Source of the DNA: CAWUJT01 sp963922715
GTDB taxonomy: Bacteria > Pseudomonadota > Alphaproteobacteria > Rhodobacterales > Rhodobacteraceae
Assembly: GCA_963922715.1 (NCBI GenBank)
Contig: CAWUJT010000001.1
Span: 1 to 64,000 of the forward strand
DNA: 64,000 nucleotides
Direction of reading: 5' to 3'
Under the pieces are notes generated by a model. That model did not search any database, was not told where the DNA came from, and was given only the letters and a program-made list of their open reading frames with translations. Positions 1 through 8,875 of the stretch are shown one piece after another; position 1 is the first letter of the stretch; every line of letters starts with the position of its first letter. A program made the position numbers and the translations under genes.

Positions 1-1
1 A

Positions 2-87
2 TGGTACCCGCGGCCGGACTCGAACCGGCACGGCCTTTCGGCCCAGAGATTTTAAGTCTCTTATGTCTACCATTCCATCACGCGGGC
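2..87 (-). tRNA. tRNA-Leu (anticodon UAA)
   Basis: On the minus strand this folds as an 86-nt tRNA with an encoded CCA end. The acceptor stem pairs GCCCGCG with CGCGGGU, so the first pair is G1:U72, followed by discriminator A73. The anticodon stem-loop reads GAGACTTAAAATCTC with anticodon UAA, and the long variable arm is what a class II leucine tRNA should have. A UUCGAGU T-loop is present. It is transcribed towards the left edge of the window. Confidence 0.95.
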
Positions 88-546
88 TAAATGTATAAAG
101 CCTCAGAATATCCTATGACCACAAAGCCATAAAAACAATGCATGTTTTGTACGCTCTGAGAGGTTTGGACAATGTGCTGTAGGTACATTAAAACACAACG
201 ACAATACGCGCGCCATCGTATATTAAAACAGTTGTTGTCCGAGTCCGACCCAGAGGTGAATAGTCATCATCTGCACATTCTTGCCATTCTGCCTGGATTG
301 CAAAATCCAATTCTGGTCAGTCTGGACAAATTGGGCCATAGAGCGAATGATGTCTGTGTCTGAACTTTTTGTAACCAATCTCACCCGATATTCTCCTGGT
401 GTCTACTCCACGGCTGCTCGGATTATTGTAGGCAGTTGGGCGCAGGTCGCCTATGAAACTGATGTGCTTCTGAGCGATCTTGAATGCCTTGATCAACCGA
501 GTACAGCTATGCTTGCCGCACAAAAGTTCTACGCCACGTCTCTGTC
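88..546. other. Gene-free stretch upstream of tRNA-Leu
   Basis: About 460 bp lie between the tRNA and the acyltransferase gene. Short open frames exist on both strands, but none has a ribosome binding site plus recognisable protein, and frames on opposite strands overlap. I see no repeats, integrase or transposase signature. It holds the tRNA promoter on its left and presumably the acyltransferase promoter on its right; the rest looks like non-coding or decayed sequence. Confidence 0.5.
93..121 (-). promoter_or_regulatory. Possible promoter of tRNA-Leu
   Basis: On the minus strand a TTATAC -10-like hexamer (93-98) lies 5 bp before the tRNA. A TGGTCA -35-like hexamer (116-121) is 17 bp further upstream. 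The spacing is ideal but both hexamers deviate from consensus, so this is only a reasonable guess. Confidence 0.35.
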
Positions 547-1410
547 ATGATTTCAAAATCAACCATATATCGAGTGCAAACAGTTATTGTGCGTATAGCA
601 TTGGGCTTGTCCAAACCTTTTCCGCTGTCTTGGCGTGTGGTGGCCGCGGGCAAACTTTGCGCTGCATTGATCGTTTTTGTACCAAGCTTGAGAACACGTG
701 GGGAGAAAAACCTTACACACGTATACCCTGAGATGTCCAAAAGGGAGAAACGCAGAATCATACGGGGCGTTGCCTCTACAATTGGGCAGACACTCACTGA
801 AATCCTGTTCAACCAGGACTACGAACATCAGGCCAGAGAATTCACGCTTTCTGGCCCGGGCGTTGCAGCCCTCAAAACCGCTAGGGCAGAGGGCAAGGGG
901 GCAATCATTGTCTCTGGCCATTTTGGACAATGGGAGGCAATCCGACACGCTTTGAAAGCCCAGGGGCTTGAAACAGGTGCCATTTATCGTCCCAACAACA
1001 ACCCTTATTTCGAACCTCTTTTCCGTGCCGGTATCGATCACGGAGGTCAACCAATCATAGCCAAAGGATACCGGGGCAATCGTCAAATGCTGCGCCATAT
1101 CCGATCTGGCGGATTTATTGCATTACTTCCAGATCAACACTTTAATGATGGAACACGCCTTCACTTTCTTGGGCAGGCGGCCGTGACAACACTTTCTCCG
1201 GCACAACTCGCGCTGAGGTATAATTTACCGCTTGTCCCCTGTTTTGGATTAAGGAAAAACGGTGGTGTTGAAATCACTTGTGAAACGCCGATTTCAGCTT
1301 CTCAACCAATAGAGATGATGCAGGAGTTCAACCACCGCCTTGGCGCATGGGTTAGGCGCTATCCGGAACAATGGCTTTGGTTCCATCGACGCTGGAGAGT
1401 CATATCTTAG
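547..1410 (+). CDS. Lipid A biosynthesis acyltransferase family protein (LpxL/HtrB type)
   Basis: This 287-residue protein belongs to the HtrB/LpxL family, inner-membrane enzymes that move an acyl chain from acyl-ACP onto Kdo2-lipid A or a related acceptor. The diagnostic H-x4-E catalytic motif is visible as SGHFGQWE, with His125 and Glu130. A hydrophobic N-terminal stretch (about 30-47) can anchor it to the membrane, and the C-terminal PEQWLWFHRRW is the usual family ending. Length is slightly below the roughly 300 residues common for LpxL. The acyl donor and exact acceptor cannot be read from the sequence. It stands alone, with serine dehydratase 80 bp downstream on the same strand. Confidence 0.85.
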   Translation: MISKSTIYRVQTVIVRIALGLSKPFPLSWRVVAAGKLCAALIVFVPSLRTRGEKNLTHVYPEMSKREKRRIIRGVASTIGQTLTEILFNQDYEHQAREFTLSGPGVAALKTARAEGKGAIIVSGHFGQWEAIRHALKAQGLETGAIYRPNNNPYFEPLFRAGIDHGGQPIIAKGYRGNRQMLRHIRSGGFIALLPDQHFNDGTRLHFLGQAAVTTLSPAQLALRYNLPLVPCFGLRKNGGVEITCETPISASQPIEMMQEFNHRLGAWVRRYPEQWLWFHRRWRVIS

Positions 1411-1491
1411 CGTATGCCGTAAGAGCGTTATGCACAGACTGAATGTGATCTATTGATTGCAATAAATCAACATAAATTGCACGATGCGTTT

Positions 1492-2898
1492 ATGTTTCTC
1501 AGTATTTTTGATATCTTCAAAGTCGGTGTCGGTCCGTCCTCTTCACACACGATGGGGCCCATGACAGCAGCCGCGCGTTTTCTAGAGGATCTGAGACAAG
1601 GCAGAGAGAGAGAACCTGGTGCAGGTCAACTTGGCGCGTTGAGCGCCAGCCTACACGGCTCGCTTGCTTTTACGGGTAAAGGTCACGCAACCGACAGGGC
1701 TGTGATTCTGGGTTTTCTTGGATTTCTTCCAGCCACGTTGGATAGCGAGGCCGCTGATCTCTTGATCGCGCGATTGCAAATCGAAAAACGGCTTGTGCAT
1801 GAAGGCTTGCCCCCCCTTCATTTCGACCCGAACCAAGATATCATCTTTGACTATGGGCCGCCTTTGCCCGGGCATGCCAATGGATTGATACTTAGGGCTT
1901 TTGACACATCCGGTCATCTTTATCTGCAAGAGACATATTACTCTGTAGGTGGTGGATTTGTTTTAACAGAAGCTGAATTGCAGGCCAATCAAAACACCGA
2001 TCTCCACACCCAAAAAGAGCAGGCAGGCTTTCCATTTCCGTTTGGCTCTGCGGCTGAAATGCTGGAGATGGGGGAACAGTCCGGGCACTCAATCGCGGAT
2101 ATGAAACGCGCAAACGAAGAAGTCTTGATGTCAAGCTCTGAACTTGATGAGGGTATGGCCAAGATTTTTGCGGTCATGGAGGCCTCACTCCAGCGGGGTT
2201 TATCGCGTGAGGGCATTCTGCCGGGGGGGCTCAACATCAAACGTCGCGCGAAGGCGCTTTATGCGCAACTCACAGATGAGGCGCAGCACAACCTCACTCA
2301 ACCCCACGCAGCAAATGATTGGCTGTCTGTTTACGCCATGGCTGTCAATGAGGAAAATGCGGCAGGGAACCAAGTTGTCACCGCGCCCACGAATGGCGCG
2401 GCGGGCGTTATTCCAGCGGTGTTACACTACTATAAAGAGCATTGCATTGGTGCGACGCAAGAGGGCGTGTCTACCTTTTTACTCACGGCGGCGGCCATCG
2501 GGGGGCTCATCAAACATAATGCGTCGATCTCTGGCGCTGAAGTGGGGTGTCAGGGCGAAGTGGGCTCTGCCGCAGCAATGGCTGCGGCTGGGCTTTGTGC
2601 GGCCCTTGGCGGAACAAATCACCAAATTGAAAATGCTGCAGAAATTGCCTTGGAACATCACCTCGGGATGAGCTGCGATCCCGCCGGTGGCTTGGTGCAA
2701 GTCCCCTGTATCGAACGCAACGGCATGGGCGCGATCAAGGCTGTTTCTGCAGCTTCACTTGCGCTGCGTGGGGATGGGACACATTTCATGCCGCTTGATA
2801 ATTGTATCGAAGCAATGAGACAAACGGGCTTTGATATGAACCATAAATATAAAGAGACCAGTCTGGGTGGCCTCGCAGTTAATCTTCCAGAATGCTAA
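1492..2898 (+). CDS. sdaA: L-serine ammonia-lyase (iron-sulfur type)
   Basis: The enzyme deaminates L-serine to pyruvate and ammonia using a 4Fe-4S cluster. I place the start at ATG 1492 because the family begins MFLSxFDxFKVGxGPSSSHT; a TTG 39 bp upstream would add residues not seen in the family and has no clear ribosome binding site. Numbered from this start, the cluster cysteines are Cys353 (VGCQGE), Cys395 (GMSCDPAGG) and Cys406 (VPCIERNG), with the spacing known for bacterial serine dehydratases. The beta (regulatory) domain fills the first half and the alpha (catalytic) domain the second, fused in one 468-residue chain as in E. coli SdaA. No partner gene is adjacent. Confidence 0.95.
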   Translation: MFLSIFDIFKVGVGPSSSHTMGPMTAAARFLEDLRQGREREPGAGQLGALSASLHGSLAFTGKGHATDRAVILGFLGFLPATLDSEAADLLIARLQIEKRLVHEGLPPLHFDPNQDIIFDYGPPLPGHANGLILRAFDTSGHLYLQETYYSVGGGFVLTEAELQANQNTDLHTQKEQAGFPFPFGSAAEMLEMGEQSGHSIADMKRANEEVLMSSSELDEGMAKIFAVMEASLQRGLSREGILPGGLNIKRRAKALYAQLTDEAQHNLTQPHAANDWLSVYAMAVNEENAAGNQVVTAPTNGAAGVIPAVLHYYKEHCIGATQEGVSTFLLTAAAIGGLIKHNASISGAEVGCQGEVGSAAAMAAAGLCAALGGTNHQIENAAEIALEHHLGMSCDPAGGLVQVPCIERNGMGAIKAVSAASLALRGDGTHFMPLDNCIEAMRQTGFDMNHKYKETSLGGLAVNLPEC

Positions 2899-3171
2899 AA
2901 TGCGTTGTATTATTGACTAACGGAAGCATGTTTTTCTGAAACGTATTTATTGCCGCGTAACATAGGGCTTTCGGTTCTTTAAAAACTCCCGCAGTTTGAG
3001 AAACGTCACGCAGTGTAAGTTTAGATTTTCATGTGTGGCCGATGCCCAAAATGTGTCCATTTCAGTCTTTAATAGTGGACAACAAATTGTCCTTTGACTA
3101 CGTTTTACATCAAATCTGTGATCGATAAATACACTTGCGGAAAGTTGTGTAATCTAAAAACGGGGATATTT

Positions 3172-4389
3172 ATGCTCAGATCATCTATTATTCTGATTGT
3201 TACGATCCTTATCAGTAGTGCTGCATTTTCCCAAGAAGGCCCGTCTTGTAGCGAGATTGGTACACAAGGTGGGTGGATAGGTGGGAGTGTTTTAGCTTCT
3301 GATATTTCCGGGACCACAGCGCCTTTTCAAACTGCAAGCATGGTGCCTTTGGGCGGGCAGGCGGTTGTGTTTTTTATGTTGAGTGAGCCTACAAATGTGC
3401 GCGTTGAAGTTGCGCCCCAAGACGAAGGCGACACGATGCTGCAACTTTATGACGCGAATGGAACCCTTATTATCGAGGATGATGACTCGGGTGGGAATTT
3501 AGCTTCTCGCGCAGAAGCGTTTCTTTCTGCGGGACAATATTGTTTGACAGCGCGTAGTTTTAATAATCGCGTCTTGCCCGTTGATATGCGTGTGGGCCTT
3601 CTGGATCATCCACCTTTGACAGCAGGGCTTTCAGAGGGTTCTCAGATTGGTGACTGTGAACCAGAGACACCTGCCATGGATTTGGCGGAAACCAGCCTTG
3701 ATAGACGGCTTTCTAACGGACCAATCACCATAACATTCATACCTTCCGAAGCGCCATTTCACAGATTTTCGCTGGACGAACGTTCTGCGATAACTCTGAC
3801 GGCGACTGGTACAGACACTGATCCTGTATTACGCGTTTATGATGGTAATGGGGCACTTTTGGAGGAAAATGATGACTTCGATGGTCTTAACCCCCGGATC
3901 GATTTCAGCACACCTCTGATGCCAGGTGAATATTGCATTGCAGTTGAGGATATCGGCTCTGCCGTTAATCCTGTAACGCTTGAGGTGAGCCGTTTTGATC
4001 CTTTGGCAGCAAGACAATCCCAAATTGAAAAAGCGGAGATTTCTCCAACACCAGAAGACGATATTTTCATCGAAGATCTTGGGATGATTTCGTCATTGTA
4101 CTATAAAGATGTTCCTATCGACAGCACTGCGGTTTGGTATCGCTTCAATGTTGAAAAGTGTCCTCTTATTGTTATTGAAGCCCTCAGCCAAACCGATGTC
4201 GATCCGATCTTGAAAATCTTTGATCGTGTTGGCAGGCAAATTGCAGAAGATGATGACACAAACGGCCTAAGTGCACAGGTTGCGGATCGTCTTTCTCCTG
4301 GAGAATATTTAGTGGCTGTTTTAACCTTTGACGGGACGCCATCTGGTGACATACGTCTTGTGTTAGAGTGTTTTATGCCGATTGAATAA
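3172..4389 (+). CDS. Secreted protein with three PPC-like beta-sandwich repeats
   Basis: The 405-residue product starts at ATG 3172, seven bases after a GGGG ribosome binding site, with a typical signal peptide (about 22 residues, cleavage after AAFS). Three copies of a module follow, each with the pattern D-x-x-L-x-hydrophobic-aromatic-D-x-x-G then an acidic DDD/NDD cluster and a G-E/Q-Y-x-hydrophobic strand. They begin near residues 87, 216 and 344. This is the hallmark of pre-peptidase C-terminal (PPC)-like domains, where the acidic cluster may bind calcium. No catalytic domain is attached, so an extracellular or periplasmic binding or adhesion role is possible but unproven. Cysteines near the repeats could form disulfides. 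The 270 bp upstream holds no gene. Confidence 0.6.
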   Translation: MLRSSIILIVTILISSAAFSQEGPSCSEIGTQGGWIGGSVLASDISGTTAPFQTASMVPLGGQAVVFFMLSEPTNVRVEVAPQDEGDTMLQLYDANGTLIIEDDDSGGNLASRAEAFLSAGQYCLTARSFNNRVLPVDMRVGLLDHPPLTAGLSEGSQIGDCEPETPAMDLAETSLDRRLSNGPITITFIPSEAPFHRFSLDERSAITLTATGTDTDPVLRVYDGNGALLEENDDFDGLNPRIDFSTPLMPGEYCIAVEDIGSAVNPVTLEVSRFDPLAARQSQIEKAEISPTPEDDIFIEDLGMISSLYYKDVPIDSTAVWYRFNVEKCPLIVIEALSQTDVDPILKIFDRVGRQIAEDDDTNGLSAQVADRLSPGEYLVAVLTFDGTPSGDIRLVLECFMPIE

Positions 4390-4429
4390 ATTAACTGTGT
4401 CAGATGAACTTATAAGAAATCATCACTGT

Positions 4430-4996
4430 TTATTTGGACGAATTAATTTTTGAAAGTACCTCTTGCATCTCAGCAAGCTGCAGTTTTATCTCATCAAGCT
4501 CACTTTTCTGCTTCTCCTCACTAAAATCATCAGACGCTTGTTCTACGACTGGCCAGTTCGAAATACCATGTGTCATGGCCCTGAAGAAGGCTTTTTGTTG
4601 GGCCTTCATTGCTTCAAATCCTGGCATCTTACTAAGCGGGTTCATGGAAGACATATTTTCTATCATTTGGGACTGACCAGAGCGTAAAATTTCAAAACTC
4701 GCCGCGAGAAATTCAGGCACAACCGATTGGGCTTGTGTTGTGTAGCTGCGTACAAGATCTGTTAGAACCGAGACGGGCAACATTGCTTCGCCTTTCGATT
4801 CATGCTCTGTGATAATTTGAAGAAGATATTGTCGTGTTAGATCATCGCCAGTTTTTAGATCTAATATCTTGATGTCTCGACCTTCTCTTATGAAGCCTGC
4901 TATATCTTCAAGTGTAATATAATCTGAGGTTTCGGTATTATAGAGCCTTCTGCTCGCATACCGTTTGATCAGCAGTTCATCATCTGTTTCGGTCAC
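4430..4996 (-). CDS. phaR: PHB synthesis repressor PhaR
   Basis: The 188-residue protein has the N-terminal PHA-accumulation regulator DNA-binding domain (IKRYASRRLYNTETSDYITL, roughly residues 10-70) and a helical C-terminal part (70-188) proposed in this family to bind the polymer. In characterised homologues PhaR represses phasin transcription until PHB granules titrate it. The start is GTG at 4996, six bases after GGGAGA; no ATG fits. It is the last gene of the minus-strand order phaC-phaP-phaR, and two CTGC-N3-GCAG sites that fit its operator lie upstream of phaP. Confidence 0.93.
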   Translation of the reverse strand: MTETDDELLIKRYASRRLYNTETSDYITLEDIAGFIREGRDIKILDLKTGDDLTRQYLLQIITEHESKGEAMLPVSVLTDLVRSYTTQAQSVVPEFLAASFEILRSGQSQMIENMSSMNPLSKMPGFEAMKAQQKAFFRAMTHGISNWPVVEQASDDFSEEKQKSELDEIKLQLAEMQEVLSKINSSK

Positions 4997-5065
4997 TAAA
5001 TTCTCCCAACATAAACGGAACTAATATCTCAGTCAAAATCAGTTCGTTTGCAATGTTTAATTTGC

Positions 5066-5086
5066 GCAGGGCGCATTGCGCCCTGC
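5066..5086 (-). terminator. Perfect 9-bp hairpin between phaP and phaR
   Basis: GCAGGGCGC (5066-5074) and GCGCCCTGC (5078-5086) form a GC-rich stem with a 3-nt loop, about 50 bp past the phasin stop codon. It is placed to end or attenuate the phasin transcript. A U-run is weak in both directions, so it may instead protect the 3' end or be a regulatory site for phaR. Confidence 0.5.
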
Positions 5087-5135
5087 TTTGATTCTATCGG
5101 GTTGGGAGGTTATCCGATAGACATCATTATGTATA

Positions 5136-5585
5136 TTATTTCGCCGCGGCTGTTGATTTTTTCACCGCTTTGGTTGCGTCTTCAGTTGCTTTTTTCACTG
5201 CAGCAGTTGCACCATCTGTGGCATCTTTACCAGCGACCATCAAAAGCTCAACGGTTTCCATTTGTACTTTTTTGGCGACTTCGGCGAAGGCTGCCATGTG
5301 TTCGGCCGCAACTTCTGCGGAAGAGGATGCATAATCTGTCATAGCTTTTGCATAATCGGCGGGGTCTTCTTTTGCCGACATCACAGGGGCCATTTTAGAC
5401 AGTGTGTCTTTGGTCCATTTTGTTGATATCTCAGTTGATTTCTCAGCCGCTTCCAAAGCAACTTTAGACATTTTTTCCGCTAAGGTCGCTTGTGATTTGA
5501 AAGCATCCTGCATCGCGCCGGTGTCCATTGGAAAATTGCCCATCATGTCCGTGATGTATTTTGTAAACTCTTCTGATTTTGTCAT
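5136..5585 (-). CDS. phaP: Phasin, PHB granule-associated protein
   Basis: This 149-residue, alanine- and lysine-rich, all-helical protein has the Phasin_2 type layout and contains no cysteine. Phasins coat PHB granules and control granule size and number. The C terminus is a lysine/alanine/threonine tail (VKKATEDATKAVKKST). AGAGGA lies 8 bases before the ATG. It sits between phaC and phaR, and two PhaR-type operators are 60-100 bp upstream of its start, which fits the known repression of phasin genes by PhaR. Confidence 0.92.
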   Translation of the reverse strand: MTKSEEFTKYITDMMGNFPMDTGAMQDAFKSQATLAEKMSKVALEAAEKSTEISTKWTKDTLSKMAPVMSAKEDPADYAKAMTDYASSSAEVAAEHMAAFAEVAKKVQMETVELLMVAGKDATDGATAAVKKATEDATKAVKKSTAAAK

Positions 5586-5644
5586 TTCTATAGTCCTCTT
5601 GATTTATAATCTCCGAATGAGATTTTATAATTGAGACATAAATG

Positions 5645-5655
5645 CTGCGGCGCAG
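5645..5655. promoter_or_regulatory. PhaR operator 1 (CTGC-N3-GCAG)
   Basis: CTGCGGCGCAG is a dyad with the half-sites reported for PhaR of Paracoccus and Rhodobacter. It lies in the phaC-phaP gap about 60 bp upstream of the phasin start and shares the flanking AAATGCTGC with the second site. Autoregulation from here would make phasin synthesis follow granule formation. Confidence 0.75.
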
Positions 5656-5673
5656 AAAATCAAGGGAAAAATG

Positions 5674-5684
5674 CTGCAGCGCAG
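5674..5684. promoter_or_regulatory. PhaR operator 2 (CTGC-N3-GCAG)
   Basis: CTGCAGCGCAG repeats the first operator 29 bp away, centre to centre. It ends three bases from the phaC stop codon. Two near-identical copies in a 100-bp gap are unlikely by chance and support a cooperative PhaR site in front of phaP. Confidence 0.75.
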
Positions 5685-5687
5685 AAT

Positions 5688-7481
5688 TTATGTCTCGGGT
5701 TGCATTATCACGTAAGTTCCAGGTGCGGGAGCCAAACTGGGATATTGGGAAGTTCCTGGCATTCTTGCAGAAACACTTTTGCCCGATTGGTCTTTTAGCC
5801 ACTTTTCCCAACGTGGCCACCAGCTGCCTGGGTGGAATGTTGCAGCCTCATGCCATTCGCCTGCATCTTTCAAGAGATTGTCGTGTATGTAATGACCATA
5901 CTTATTCTTACTTGGTGGATTCACAATCCCCGCGATATGACCAGATTGTGAGAGGATGAACGTTTTGTTGCGGGAGCCCATCTTTTGGATACCGCGGTAG
6001 GAAGCTTTCCAAGCTGCTATGTGATCTGACTCACAGGCAATAGCGCACAGAGGTATACGAATATCATTCAATGACAGAGTCTCATCGAAAACACGATATG
6101 TCCCTTGGGCAAGACAATCACCTGTGCAGAGTTGCTCTAGATACTCCACCATCATGCGACCGGGCAGGTTTGTGCCATCCCCATTCCAATAGAGCAAATC
6201 AAACGCAGGCGGGGATTCACCCAGCATGTAACTTTTTATTGCTGGCCCATAAATCAGATCATTTGCCCGGAGATAGCTAAACGTGCGCGACATGAAAAAC
6301 TTATCGAGATAGCCTTTGTTGGCCACTTCCCGTTCTATGGCGTCCACAAAATCTGACCCTAGGAAGACGCCCATTTCCCCTTGCGCGCTAAAATCTGTAA
6401 GGGCCGTGAAAAAGGTTGCGGATTTCACGCTCTTGTCTTTGCGTTTTTGCAAGAGCGCCAAAGTAATCGCTAAAGTTGTCCCCGCAATGCAATACCCGAT
6501 CGCATTCACTTGTGGTTGCGCACAGATCTCTTTCACCACTTCGATGGCTTTTAAAAACCCATCTTCGACATAATTATCCATACCCACATCGGAGAAACTT
6601 GCATCAGGGTTCACCCAAGACACAACAAAAAGCGTAAACCCCTGGTCAACAATCCATTTGATCAGCGAGTTTTGTGCTTTCAGGTCGAGAATATAGAATT
6701 TGTTAATCCATGGGGGAAACAGGACAACAGGCACACGATAAACGGTCTCAGTTGTTGGCGTATACTGGATCAGCTCGATCAGCCGGTTGCGGAAAACAAC
6801 CGCCCCGTCTGTGGCCCCGATATTTTTACCCACCTCAAAAGCGTCCCGATTGGAGAGCGTGACCAACCAATCCCCGTGGTTAACCTCTATATCATTGACA
6901 AGATTCTCCAGGCCTTTGACAAGGCTTTCGCCTTCGGTTTCGACGGCGCGCTCCAGCGCATCAGGATTGGTTGCGAAAAAATTCGTTGGGGCAAAAAGAT
7001 CTATGATTTGCTGGCTGAAAAACTCAAGTCGCTTTTTGTCCTGAGAGGACAGGCCTTCAAGATCATGGACAACATTGGTGATCGCTTCAGAACTAATTTG
7101 GTATTGCTGTTTGACAAAATTAAAATAGGGATGGCTTTTCCAAAGTGGATTTGAAAACCTTCGGTCCTCTGGGCCTTCATCTGGGGGCGCTGAGGGCTGT
7201 CCACTTGCCATAGCGGTTTGTGCCTCAACGGCATGTTTCAAACTTTGTCCCCAGAAATTGATTTGATGTTCAATCAACTTGGCCGGGTTTGTTATCAGCT
7301 CGGCAAGGTAGGCCGCCAGGGCCTTTACATAAATATCTTGCCCTGGGCCTTGTAACCCATGATCGGCCGTGCGTCGCGCGGCCAAAGCCGTAACAAGGCG
7401 TTTAGACAACTCCTCTATACGTTTTATGTTTCTGTTTAACCGCTCCAGTGCGGCGCCGTCTGACTCTGGTGCCGTGTTCAT
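5688..7481 (-). CDS. phaC: Class I poly(3-hydroxybutyrate) polymerase
   Basis: PhaC polymerises (R)-3-hydroxybutyryl-CoA on the granule surface. The lipase-like box reads GYCIAG with nucleophile Cys331, counted from the chosen ATG at 7481. Asp (CESDHIAAW) and His (SQSGHIAGI) complete the triad, and VVSWVNPD is the typical PhaC segment before the nucleophile elbow. The 597-residue length fits class I. An in-frame ATG 90 bp upstream exists, but 7481 gives the family length and follows GGGA, leaving a 122-bp shared promoter region with the divergent depolymerase gene. An imperfect PhaR-type site (7505-7516) lies in that region. Confidence 0.95.
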   Translation of the reverse strand: MNTAPESDGAALERLNRNIKRIEELSKRLVTALAARRTADHGLQGPGQDIYVKALAAYLAELITNPAKLIEHQINFWGQSLKHAVEAQTAMASGQPSAPPDEGPEDRRFSNPLWKSHPYFNFVKQQYQISSEAITNVVHDLEGLSSQDKKRLEFFSQQIIDLFAPTNFFATNPDALERAVETEGESLVKGLENLVNDIEVNHGDWLVTLSNRDAFEVGKNIGATDGAVVFRNRLIELIQYTPTTETVYRVPVVLFPPWINKFYILDLKAQNSLIKWIVDQGFTLFVVSWVNPDASFSDVGMDNYVEDGFLKAIEVVKEICAQPQVNAIGYCIAGTTLAITLALLQKRKDKSVKSATFFTALTDFSAQGEMGVFLGSDFVDAIEREVANKGYLDKFFMSRTFSYLRANDLIYGPAIKSYMLGESPPAFDLLYWNGDGTNLPGRMMVEYLEQLCTGDCLAQGTYRVFDETLSLNDIRIPLCAIACESDHIAAWKASYRGIQKMGSRNKTFILSQSGHIAGIVNPPSKNKYGHYIHDNLLKDAGEWHEAATFHPGSWWPRWEKWLKDQSGKSVSARMPGTSQYPSLAPAPGTYVIMQPET

Positions 7482-7504
7482 CGCTTGATTTTCCCGCAAA
7501 AATG

Positions 7505-7516
7505 CTGCATGTGCAA
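7505..7516. promoter_or_regulatory. Imperfect PhaR-type site between phaC and phaZ
   Basis: CTGCATGTGCAA has one perfect CTGC half-site, a 4-bp spacer and a GCAA half-site. It shares the AAAATGCTGC context of the two sites in front of phaP. It lies 24 bp upstream of phaC and 90 bp upstream of phaZ, so it could serve either gene. Confidence 0.4.
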
Positions 7517-7603
7517 AATATCTATCTTTTGTTTTGAGCATAGAGACAAAATAACCCACGTCCAAGTGCATTCCGAATATTGGACGAAACCTATGAGCAG
7601 CGA

Positions 7604-8872
7604 ATGAAGTATCTCATCCCCTATGAAATCATGGAAACCATGCGCAATACCAATGCTTGGCTTGGATCGTCGGCGCGGCATTTTTCGAGCTACCCTGTTT
7701 TTGCCATGGTCCCCAATCCTATGTTCCAACTCTTTTCGGCTTGGGGGGAGGTGACAGAACGCACATTTGACAGAATGATTGCAAAACCAGATTGGAATAT
7801 CAGAACTGTTGTCGGGGCAGATCAAAAAGATCATATTGTGGAAACGCAATCGATTGTTTCAAAACCCTTTGGAGATCTTATCCATTTTAAAGTTCAGGGG
7901 CGTCCCGCTAAGCCACGGCGTGTGATGCTTGTGGCCCCTATGTCGGGTCATTACGCAACGCTTTTGCGGTCAACGGTTGTCTCGCTTTTGCCAGATTGTG
8001 AGGTCTACATTACCGATTGGCATAATGCCCGGGATATTCCCGTTTCGTGCGGTAAATTCGACATTGAAGATTACACGCTCTATCTTGTCGACTTTATGCG
8101 CGCATTAGGGCCGGATATTCACGTCATAGCGATCTGTCAACCCGCGCCTTTAGCGCTTGCAGCAACAGCCTATCTGGCCGAACAAGATGCTGCGGCACAG
8201 CCCAAATCCCTGACACTTATCGGTGGTCCTGTCGATCCTGATGCAGCACCAACGGATGTCACAGATTTTGGACGTCGTGTGACGATGGGACAGCTTGAAG
8301 AGACTATGATCCAACGTGTTGGGACAAAATATGCAGGGGTTGGCCGTAAAGTCTATCCTGGTCTTGTGCAGCTGGCTTCTTTCATGTCCATGAATGCGGA
8401 GACACATACCCATGCCTTTTACAACCAGATCATCAAGGTTGCCAAAGGCGAAGCCTCAGAACATGATAAGCATAATCGTTTTTACGACGAATACCTCGCG
8501 GTTATGGATATGACAGCAGAATTTTACTTATCTACGGTTAAGCGGCTTTTTAAGGGCTTGGAGATTGCCAAAAACATATTTGTTGTTGCGGGCCATCAAG
8601 TGGATTTAGGGGCAATCACAACAGTTGCCGTGAAAACTATTGAAGGCGGAAAGGATGATATTTCAGCGCCTGGGCAATGCGTTGCAGCGCTTGATCTCCT
8701 AACAGGGCTTCCCGATCATAAGAAAGCGAAATATCTGGAACCGAATGCAGGCCACTACGGAATTTTCGCAGGGAAAAGTTGGCGTGGCAACATTCGCCCC
8801 CTAGTTCTTGACTTCATTGATAATAATTCAGCCACAAAAGAGAATGTGAAGCGGCACATAAAAGCGGTTTAA
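7604..8872 (+). CDS. phaZ: Intracellular PHB depolymerase
   Basis: The 422-residue alpha/beta hydrolase mobilises intracellular PHB. Like PhaZ1 of Ralstonia it has a cysteine in place of serine at the nucleophile elbow: ICQPAPLAL, with Cys178. The C-terminal NAGHYGIFAGKSWR supplies the catalytic histidine. I chose ATG 7604 because the family starts MKxxxxYExxET; a TTG 24 bp upstream is possible but would bring the start closer to phaC. It is divergent from phaC and convergent with clpX, from which it is separated by only three bases. Confidence 0.93.
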   Translation: MKYLIPYEIMETMRNTNAWLGSSARHFSSYPVFAMVPNPMFQLFSAWGEVTERTFDRMIAKPDWNIRTVVGADQKDHIVETQSIVSKPFGDLIHFKVQGRPAKPRRVMLVAPMSGHYATLLRSTVVSLLPDCEVYITDWHNARDIPVSCGKFDIEDYTLYLVDFMRALGPDIHVIAICQPAPLALAATAYLAEQDAAAQPKSLTLIGGPVDPDAAPTDVTDFGRRVTMGQLEETMIQRVGTKYAGVGRKVYPGLVQLASFMSMNAETHTHAFYNQIIKVAKGEASEHDKHNRFYDEYLAVMDMTAEFYLSTVKRLFKGLEIAKNIFVVAGHQVDLGAITTVAVKTIEGGKDDISAPGQCVAALDLLTGLPDHKKAKYLEPNAGHYGIFAGKSWRGNIRPLVLDFIDNNSATKENVKRHIKAV

Positions 8873-8875
8873 GGC

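Noticed and set aside
88..546. Integrated element next to tRNA-Leu
   Set aside because: The gap lies on the 5' side of the tRNA, whereas integration normally uses the 3' end. No integrase and no repeated tRNA 3' end are visible.
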